IMG/VR virus record: IMGVR_UViG_3300006925_000107 | Span: 1 to 27,862 of that record | Source of the DNA: a virus | Length of the DNA: 27,862 nucleotides | Direction: 5' to 3' (one strand) | Shown: one piece after another, positions 22,196 to 25,885 of the stretch | How positions within the stretch are numbered: the stretch's first letter is position 1 | Layout of the letters: every line of letters starts with the position of its first letter | The notes under the pieces: generated by a model | Seen by the model: only the letters and a program-made list of their open reading frames with translations | What the model was told of the DNA's origin: nothing | Database searches by the model: none | Translations under genes and position numbers: made by a program

Positions 22196-22324
22196 TCAAT
22201 GCATACGCATCTCCACGCCTATTATATCTAGCATAGTTTGTGTTAATTCACTAACATTTGTTAAGTCGTCACCTAAAGACAAAGAAAGAAAAAGATTGTA
22301 ATATTCTCTGAAATGTAAGTTAAT
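22196..22324 (-). CDS. Possible small protein with ATT start, 42 codons
   Basis: A frame opens directly after the HNH stop codon (same frame) and runs 42 codons to TGA at 22196. It reads INLHFREYYNLFLSLSLGDD, then LTNVSELTQTMLDIIGVEMR and MH. The composition is protein-like, not random AT-rich translation. The first codon in a plausible place is ATT, with no ribosome site; a TTG further in (LSLGDD) is an alternative. Its first 19 bases are one copy of the direct repeat that brackets the HNH gene, so it may be a gene damaged or separated from its start by the HNH insertion. Confidence 0.3.
   Translation of the reverse strand: MNLHFREYYNLFLSLSLGDDLTNVSELTQTMLDIIGVEMRMH
22306..22324. repeat. 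Direct repeat, left copy (19 bp)
   Basis: The word CTCTGAAATGTAAGTTAAT occurs here, 3 bp beyond the HNH stop, and again at 22760-22778, 3 bp beyond the DUF4278 stop. The two copies are identical over 19 bp and have the same orientation, bracketing the HNH gene. Confidence 0.9.
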
Positions 22325-22327
22325 AAT

Positions 22328-22696
22328 TCACATGTAACCCATATTTTTTCTTCTCATACGATATAGAATCGGTGCTGGTGGATCGATCCAATCTTCTATT
22401 TTATTAAAATTGTTCTCATCGTAAAAATCTTGTTGAATATACCATAACTTCCAATGTTCATGTCCCTTCGATTGATTACATGAATGACAACAACATACAA
22501 TATTTCTTGTTACATCTTCTCCACCTTTACACTGTGGAACAACATGATCTAGTGTTAAATTTTCTTCCGAACCACAATAGGCACACTGATAATTCCAACT
22601 TTGTTTTATTTGGTTTCTCCACAATCGTTTAGCTTCTGATGAACTTGATGTGTATAGATTAAACAAGTATTCATCAGGCGATTGGAGAAGATCCAT
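22328..22696 (-). CDS. HNH homing endonuclease, 122 aa
   Basis: The HNH core is clear: WNYQCAYCGSEENLTLDHVV, then PQCKGGEDVTRNIVCCCHSC and NQSKG. CxxC and CxxC pairs bind structural zinc, and the His of LDHVV and the Asn residues form the active site. The C-terminal end (DFYDENNFNKIEDWID) is usual for the free-standing HNH enzymes of cyanophages. Such enzymes cut at specific sites and spread their own gene by recombination. I chose ATG 22696; a TTG at 22708 would add four residues. Neither start has a strong ribosome site. The gene has its own late-type octamer and is bracketed by 19-bp direct repeats, so it looks like an insertion between the DUF4278 gene and the small frame to its left. Confidence 0.9.
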   Translation of the reverse strand: MDLLQSPDEYLFNLYTSSSSEAKRLWRNQIKQSWNYQCAYCGSEENLTLDHVVPQCKGGEDVTRNIVCCCHSCNQSKGHEHWKLWYIQQDFYDENNFNKIEDWIDPPAPILYRMRRKNMGYM

Positions 22697-22716
22697 AAGT
22701 GTTCGCAACTTATGAG

Positions 22717-22724
22717 TATTTAGT
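22717..22724 (-). promoter_or_regulatory. Possible late octamer ACTAAATA before the HNH gene
   Basis: On the minus strand ACTAAATA (6 of 8 to the T4 consensus, 7 of 8 to the local TCTAAATA form) lies 20 bp before ATG 22696 and just after the terminator at 22734-22763. The same ten bases, ACTAAATACT, also occur at the riboswitch promoter. Confidence 0.45.
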
Positions 22725-22733
22725 TTTTAAAGA

Positions 22734-22763
22734 CAAAAAAAGAGAGGGTATGTAACCCTCTCT
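22734..22763 (-). terminator. Rho-independent terminator of the DUF4278 operon
   Basis: On the minus strand AGAGAGGG, a 7-nt loop and CCCTCTCT form a perfect 8-bp stem followed by seven T. Its 5' arm overlaps the end of the right copy of the 19-bp repeat. Confidence 0.9.
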
Positions 22764-22778
22764 GAAATGTAAGTTAAT
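22760..22778. repeat. Direct repeat, right copy (19 bp)
   Basis: Identical to 22306-22324. It lies between the DUF4278 stop codon and the terminator stem and supplies the first bases of that stem. The spacing to the preceding stop codon is the same as for the left copy. Confidence 0.9.
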
Positions 22779-22781
22779 GAA

Positions 22782-22949
22782 TCACTTAGTATAAGTGCGA
22801 CCACGATAGCAGAATGTACCGTGCGACTCTTTGTTTTCTACACAACGAGTAGAATACTCAACACCACGATATGAGGTGTGACTAATTTGTGCGTTATGCA
22901 GTGCGGCAGCTTTATTGATCTGCCTTTTTACCATTTGAAGGGTGTTCAT
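22782..22949 (-). CDS. DUF4278 family protein, 55 aa
   Basis: The C-terminal half carries two YRGxxY boxes: SYRGVEYSTRCVENKE, then HGTFCYRGRTYTK. The paired YRG box is the sign of DUF4278, a small family almost limited to cyanobacteria and their phages. The N-terminal helix (LQMVKRQINKAAALHNAQIS) is basic. The function is unknown. I chose ATG 22949, which has CAGGAG 9 nt upstream; a longer frame reaching 23015 lacks a ribosome site and overlaps the upstream gene. It is the second gene of the riboswitch-led transcript, 41 bp after the 55-aa gene, and is closed by the terminator at 22734-22763. Confidence 0.8.
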   Translation of the reverse strand: MNTLQMVKRQINKAAALHNAQISHTSYRGVEYSTRCVENKESHGTFCYRGRTYTK

Positions 22950-22990
22950 GTTGTTACTCCTGAAGTTAGGGTGGTTTAATCCCCGTTCCT

Positions 22991-23158
22991 TCAGTCGTTT
23001 GCGTCCCAATACCACTCACATTCTGGAGCAGAATCCTTTAAGGTTTCTACTAACTCAACCTTTAGTAAATTACTAAGGTTTGGATTTGCCTCAATCTTCA
23101 GCATGATAGCATCAGTTTGAGTGCAAGTGAGTGTTGTATAGAATAATAGTTCTAGCAT
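22991..23158 (-). CDS. Riboswitch-controlled small protein, 55 aa
   Basis: ATG 23158 to TGA 22991 encodes MLELLFYTTLTCTQTDAIML, then KIEANPNLSNLLKVELVETL and KDSAPECEWYWDAND. The ending YWDAND and the 'LEL--Y--LTC' start are familiar to me from small proteins in cyanobacteria and cyanophages. The function is unknown. Two helices with a conserved Cys in each half are predicted. It lies directly behind a glutamine-riboswitch-like element of the downstream-peptide type, known for preceding short conserved reading frames. Its ribosome site GGAG lies within the switching region, 11 nt before the ATG, so the peptide is probably made in response to nitrogen status. Confidence 0.8.
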   Translation of the reverse strand: MLELLFYTTLTCTQTDAIMLKIEANPNLSNLLKVELVETLKDSAPECEWYWDAND

Positions 23159-23163
23159 GGGAT

Positions 23164-23213
23164 GAACGGCTCCGTTCCGCGACTTACTTGCGTCCGATCT
23201 CTCGGATGAACGA
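23164..23213 (-). promoter_or_regulatory. Glutamine riboswitch-like leader (glnA/downstream-peptide type)
   Basis: On the minus strand the elements appear in order: CGTTCATC, hairpin CCGA-GAGA-TCGG, the core GACGCAAGTAAG, then GGAACGGA. CGTTC (23212-23208) pairs with GAACG (23177-23173) to close the fold. This is the arrangement I know for the glutamine-binding RNAs of cyanobacteria and marine phages. A second CGTTCATCC follows at 23169-23161 and can pair with the same GAACGG strand, which would trap the GGAG ribosome site. The start point of the sigma-70 promoter lies a few bases upstream, so the RNA begins with the aptamer. Confidence 0.75.
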
Positions 23214-23220
23214 CAGGTCT

Positions 23221-23249
23221 ATTATAGACCTCATACAGTATTTAGTCAA
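23221..23249 (-). promoter_or_regulatory. Sigma-70 promoter of the riboswitch operon, overlapping a late-type octamer
   Basis: On the minus strand TTGACT (23249-23244), 17 bp, TATAAT (23226-23221). The expected start is near 23214. An ACTAAATA octamer (23246-23239) shares three bases with the -35, so the operon may have both an early and a late start. Confidence 0.85.
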
Positions 23250-23336
23250 GAGTAAATGTAATATGAGATACGGTTTTTTTATAAAATCCTGAGAAGGTGA
23301 AAATTTTGCCGGGAATTTTTGCCCCGATATTTGGAA

Positions 23337-23543
23337 TTAAGAGTCTATTTTAGTTTCAGTATCATCAGCGAGATCTTCAACACCCTTTAACAATTTACTA
23401 ATAACCTTTTCATTATCATCCATCTTTTTGATTTCAAATAAAGGAGACTTCATATATTTTTTAAGTTTCTTATATTTTTTTATCACTTTCTTCATCTCAT
23501 CTGGATCGATGTTGACGTTCAGTGGTATAGAATTTTCACTCAT
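23337..23543 (-). CDS. Small basic/acidic helical protein, 68 aa
   Basis: It has a lysine-rich helix in the middle (MKKVIKKYKKLKKYMKSPLF) and an acidic end (KGVEDLADDTETKIDS). There is no membrane segment or known motif, and the function is unknown. The ATG overlaps the upstream stop (ATGA type, 23540-23543), so it is translationally coupled to the 84-aa gene and is the last gene of a five- or six-gene early group. About 90 bp with no gene separate it from the promoter at 23221-23249. I see no convincing terminator in that gap. Confidence 0.65.
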   Translation of the reverse strand: MSENSIPLNVNIDPDEMKKVIKKYKKLKKYMKSPLFEIKKMDDNEKVISKLLKGVEDLADDTETKIDS

Positions 23544-23794
23544 CGTTTTTTCACTTCTTTTTTTGGTTTGTTACCCCATAGTTTAGGACTAATTCTTCCC
23601 TCTGCTTGTGTTATATTCTTGAAATCACTACGATAGTTGTCATAATAATGATCAAAAATATCAGTTTGCTTTGTTGCTATAACAATATCAAATTTAGTTA
23701 CTCCATCCTGAAGATATTCAATTAGAAATGCACTAGTAGGTAACGAACGATCCTGTGCTTGTGTGGGATCACAATCTTGATGTATGATTTTCAT
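23540..23794 (-). CDS. Conserved small protein, 84 aa, unknown function
   Basis: MKIIHQDCDPTQAQDRSLPT, then SAFLIEYLQDGVTKFDIVIA is a beta-rich start. It is followed by a helical part with FDHYYDNYRSDFKNITQAEG and a basic end (KPKKEVKKR). I chose ATG 23794, one base after the stop of the DUF6433-like gene, with AGAGG upstream. A longer frame to 23824 would overlap that gene. No catalytic motif is seen. Tight coupling on both sides puts it in the early group with the DUF6433-like protein. Confidence 0.7.
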   Translation of the reverse strand: MKIIHQDCDPTQAQDRSLPTSAFLIEYLQDGVTKFDIVIATKQTDIFDHYYDNYRSDFKNITQAEGRISPKLWGNKPKKEVKKR

Positions 23795-23795
23795 A

Positions 23796-24359
23796 CTAAC
23801 CTCTTCCACCCCACTTAATATCACTATATGCTTGACTTACAATTTCTTTTGAAATTTTGTATTTTTCTTCAAGTTTCTTATCCTTTACAAGGCAAAGAAT
23901 TTCTGCTTCTAGAGGATGCAAACCCTGAAGAACGTTGATAAACATAGTCTCTCTACGAAGAGAACTTAATGAATCATTTCCACCACGAATGAAATTATAA
24001 AACTTTTCATATTCTTTACGAATAGATGAACGACCTTGATCTTGAGATCCAAGAGAGTTTGATCCGAGTTCATTCATCATACCAACTGCATCGCTGATAT
24101 TACCCGTAACAGTGCCGCTAAAAGAGTTTTGCTCTCCTACACTGGCATAAGGAACTTCGCCTGGTGGAAGGGCAGATACAAGGGTCTCATCAAAGTTCCA
24201 GATGAACAATGCTTTAAGAGATGGATGCTCATATTTTTTGAGAAGTTCAACCTTCTTTGCTTTTGATCTTTGCTTTGATACAAGTTGAAAAACTTCAAAT
24301 GCAAAGGGATTAACTGCCAATTCAGTGGTGGAAGTTGTTTTTGTTTTTGTTGTGGGCAT
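23796..24359 (-). CDS. DUF6433-like conserved phage protein, 187 aa
   Basis: NPFAFEVFQLVSKQRSKAKK followed by VELLKKYEHPSLKALFIWNF and DETLVSALPPGEVPY is the characteristic first half, as I recall it, of a protein shared by many T4-like phages (DUF6433). The second half is helical, with YEKFYNFIRGGNDSLSSLRR, MFINVLQGLHPLEAEILCLV and KDKKL. The function is unknown; the LLKKY...FDPS-like opening is reminiscent of small DNA-metabolism proteins but no motif supports that. A Ser/Gly-rich loop lies in between (about 85-110). There is no clear ribosome site before ATG 24359. The family name is from memory and was not checked. Confidence 0.65.
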   Translation of the reverse strand: MPTTKTKTTSTTELAVNPFAFEVFQLVSKQRSKAKKVELLKKYEHPSLKALFIWNFDETLVSALPPGEVPYASVGEQNSFSGTVTGNISDAVGMMNELGSNSLGSQDQGRSSIRKEYEKFYNFIRGGNDSLSSLRRETMFINVLQGLHPLEAEILCLVKDKKLEEKYKISKEIVSQAYSDIKWGGRG

Positions 24360-24392
24360 AACTTATAATTAATAAAAAAATTTATTGAGAGG

Positions 24393-24623
24393 TTAATCCT
24401 CTTCATCTTCTGCTTCATCGGAAGAAAAGAATCCTTCTTCAAAACGGAGAGCTAGAACTTCGTCAGGAACAACATTACCATGTTCATCAAAAAATTCTGG
24501 ATGCAATCTAGGAGTATCCTGATAATTCATCAAATATTCCCTAGCAACCCACCCACCAATAACACCTATGATTAAAAAAAGAACGGATACAAGTGAACCG
24601 AAAACTAAACTTACTGCTAACAT
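24393..24623 (-). CDS. Small single-pass membrane protein, 76 aa
   Basis: Residues 3-27 form one hydrophobic segment (VSLVFGSLVSVLFLIIGVIG), followed by GWVAREYLMNYQDTPRLHPE and an acidic end (FSSDEAEDEED). With positive charge soon after the segment (Arg, about 28), the C-terminus is probably cytoplasmic. GGAG stands 7 nt before the ATG. I recall similar proteins in other T4-like cyanophages between nrdC-type and sigma-factor genes. The function is unknown; an inner-membrane effector in early infection is possible. Confidence 0.75.
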   Translation of the reverse strand: MLAVSLVFGSLVSVLFLIIGVIGGWVAREYLMNYQDTPRLHPEFFDEHGNVVPDEVLALRFEEGFFSSDEAEDEED

Positions 24624-24640
24624 TGTTCTACTCCGAGAAA

Positions 24641-24859
24641 TTACTTAATTTTCTTTATATTCAAAGAAAATTCGAAATAGATATTTACTTCTCGATTGAA
24701 AAAGCAAACTATCTTATTCAAAATTATATGAAATGGTTTTGGTTGCTTTTTTTTACCCTCGTTAAGAATGAATTCAATACCACGATTAAAGTGATCTGTA
24801 GACTTATTTATGCCTTCTTCAGACGATTTGATGTTTTTTGAGGAATCTGATTGTGTCAA
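24641..24859 (-). CDS. Small protein with TTG start overlapping the glutaredoxin gene, 72 aa
   Basis: The frame starts with TTG at 24859, 41 bp before the end of the glutaredoxin gene. A strong ribosome site, AGGAGG, stands 5 nt upstream, inside glutaredoxin codons, which decides for this start. The protein has a polar first half (TQSDSSKNIKSSEEGINKST) and an amphipathic, aromatic second half (FHIILNKIVCFFNREVNIYF) with a lysine end. It may bind a membrane or nucleic acid; no family is recognised. An unusual start plus a good ribosome site suggests that expression is deliberately coupled to glutaredoxin. Confidence 0.55.
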   Translation of the reverse strand: MTQSDSSKNIKSSEEGINKSTDHFNRGIEFILNEGKKKQPKPFHIILNKIVCFFNREVNIYFEFSLNIKKIK

Positions 24860-25055
24860 CGCATCCTCCTAAATTTTCTTGATCACATTGTACCTGGGGA
24901 AATGTAGATCCTTCTCCAAATTGAGAATAAAATTCTTTTTTGTTGAAGTCTTCATCTAAAGTATAAACTGTAAAGTCTCTACCTGTTAATTCTAACACTT
25001 GTTTGATTTTATAGCAATGGGGGCAATCACTTTTTGAATAAATTGAAAATTTCAT
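24819..25055 (-). CDS. Glutaredoxin, 78 aa
   Basis: The active-site motif CPHC (Cys11, Cys14) follows the first strand FSIYSKSD. TFPQV gives the cis-proline, and LGGCVDTI gives the GG glutathione-binding turn. The size is that of the short phage glutaredoxins (T4 nrdC is 87 aa). These reduce ribonucleotide reductase and so support dNTP synthesis, fitting the presence of thyX. Its only visible promoter is at 25198-25226, and a terminator at 25097-25119 stands between, so expression may need read-through. A gene with AGGAGG and TTG begins inside its 3' end. Confidence 0.9.
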   Translation of the reverse strand: MKFSIYSKSDCPHCYKIKQVLELTGRDFTVYTLDEDFNKKEFYSQFGEGSTFPQVQCDQENLGGCVDTIRFLKKHQIV

Positions 25056-25096
25056 ATCAACTAAAAAAATTTAAACACAATACTTGTTAAGTATAA

Positions 25097-25119
25097 AAGA
25101 AAAGGGAGGAAAACCTCCC
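25097..25119 (-). terminator. Rho-independent terminator before the glutaredoxin gene
   Basis: On the minus strand GGGAGG, loop TTTT, CCTCCC then TTTTCTTTT: a perfect 6-bp GC stem with a tetraloop and a T-rich tail. It lies about 75 nt after the start point expected for the promoter at 25198-25226 and 42 bp before the glutaredoxin ATG. Confidence 0.85.
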
Positions 25120-25191
25120 GAATCTTTCACCAACTACCTTTCTCACCACAGAAAGGATCTTTATTCCCAAAGATACAAGGATTATAAAGAT
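25097..25191 (-). ncRNA. Candidate small RNA or attenuator leader, about 95 nt
   Basis: Between a consensus promoter and a terminator, the minus strand has no ATG and three perfect hairpins in a row: ATCTTT/AAAGAT with a 6-nt loop (25174-25157), CCTTTCT/AGAAAGG with loop GTGGTG (25156-25137, 7 bp), and the terminator GGGAGG/CCTCCC. The first two stems are directly adjacent. The unit could be a discrete small RNA or a regulated leader whose terminator controls glutaredoxin and the genes beyond. It does not resemble Yfr1 (no ACTCCTCACAC) and I do not recognise a family. Confidence 0.55.
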
Positions 25192-25197
25192 ACGAAT

Positions 25198-25226
25198 ATT
25201 ATACTCTATAAAAAACTAAGTGTCAA
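25198..25226 (-). promoter_or_regulatory. Consensus sigma-70 promoter of the small-RNA/leader unit
   Basis: On the minus strand a perfect TTGACA (25226-25221), 17 bp and a perfect TATAAT (25203-25198). The start would be near 25191. The -35 is half of a 16-bp perfect palindrome. Confidence 0.9.
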
Positions 25227-25236
25227 CCGGTTGACA
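25221..25236. repeat. 16-bp perfect palindrome TGTCAACCGGTTGACA over the -35
   Basis: The two arms are exact inverted copies without a spacer. One arm is the -35 of the leftward promoter. The other places a TTGACA facing right, though only a poor -10 (TAGAGT) follows it. Such a palindrome could be a repressor site. Confidence 0.7.
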
Positions 25237-25294
25237 ACATAGAGAATGTTGAGTAGAGTTGCTTTGTTAGTTTTCAAGACCAGGTATAGCTTTT

Positions 25295-25882
25295 TTATTC
25301 TCTCTTAACCTCTGTTGCCATAAGAAATCCACCAGGTCCATAACTTACATTATGCATAGTGACGTCATGTGCTGTAGTTTGTGATTTTGCTTCAACTTTA
25401 TATGTTACTTTTCCAGTTGTTCCTGGAGTATCAAATCCAAAGATTGGTTTATTTCCCATTGATCTTTGTGTAGTGGTAGAAACATAAATTGATTCATCAT
25501 AAGTTCCCCCTGAGGTCACAGTTTCTATGAATACATCATCTACATATTTTCTTATTCTATATATTACTCCACTCCAATCAGGAGCACTAGAATTACTAAC
25601 AATATACCAATGACTAGATCCTTGAATAATAATTCTACTTGTTGCTAGTCTAGGATAAATTGTTATTTCAAAATTAACACTATCAGATCCTGCACCAGTT
25701 CCACCTGTAATTTCGGCGTAATTTTCGTCAACAGTTTGTCCACCTGAGTTTCGTATATGCCTTATTGTAGCAATTTGAAGTACACTACCAGGAGGCATCT
25801 TCTCATAAGGAACATGAGCATAGTCAAGTTCCGAGAGTTTCTCCCTGACATTAAAACTATCTTTATTAACTCTGACTGTCAT
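25295..25882 (-). CDS. Structural (fibre-associated) protein, 195 aa
   Basis: MTVRVNKDSFNVREKLSELD, then YAHVPYEKMPPGSVLQIATI is a linker-like start, followed by a beta-sandwich-like body with VNFEITIYPRLATSRIIIQG, IYRIRKYVDDVFIETV and TGKVTYKVEAKSQ. I recall proteins with this opening behind fibre genes in marine myoviruses; no function is established. The ATG is 3 nt after the stop of the large fibre gene and has GGAG upstream, so the pair is co-translated. After its stop, about 60 bp lead to the palindrome and early promoter, with no clear terminator. Confidence 0.65.
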   Translation of the reverse strand: MTVRVNKDSFNVREKLSELDYAHVPYEKMPPGSVLQIATIRHIRNSGGQTVDENYAEITGGTGAGSDSVNFEITIYPRLATSRIIIQGSSHWYIVSNSSAPDWSGVIYRIRKYVDDVFIETVTSGGTYDESIYVSTTTQRSMGNKPIFGFDTPGTTGKVTYKVEAKSQTTAHDVTMHNVSYGPGGFLMATEVKRE

Positions 25883-25885
25883 TGA

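Noticed and set aside
22221-22226. TATAAT on the minus strand upstream of the 58-aa gene
   Set aside because: No acceptable -35 at 16-18 bp; in such AT-rich sequence a lone -10 is expected by chance.
23250-23336. Short GC-containing segments (GCCGGG...GCCCCG) as a terminator
   Set aside because: The possible stem is only about three to four base pairs with no adjacent T run on the minus strand.
25231-25259. Rightward promoter from the second arm of the palindrome
   Set aside because: The -35 is perfect but the -10 (TAGAGT) is poor, and no gene lies on the plus strand downstream.
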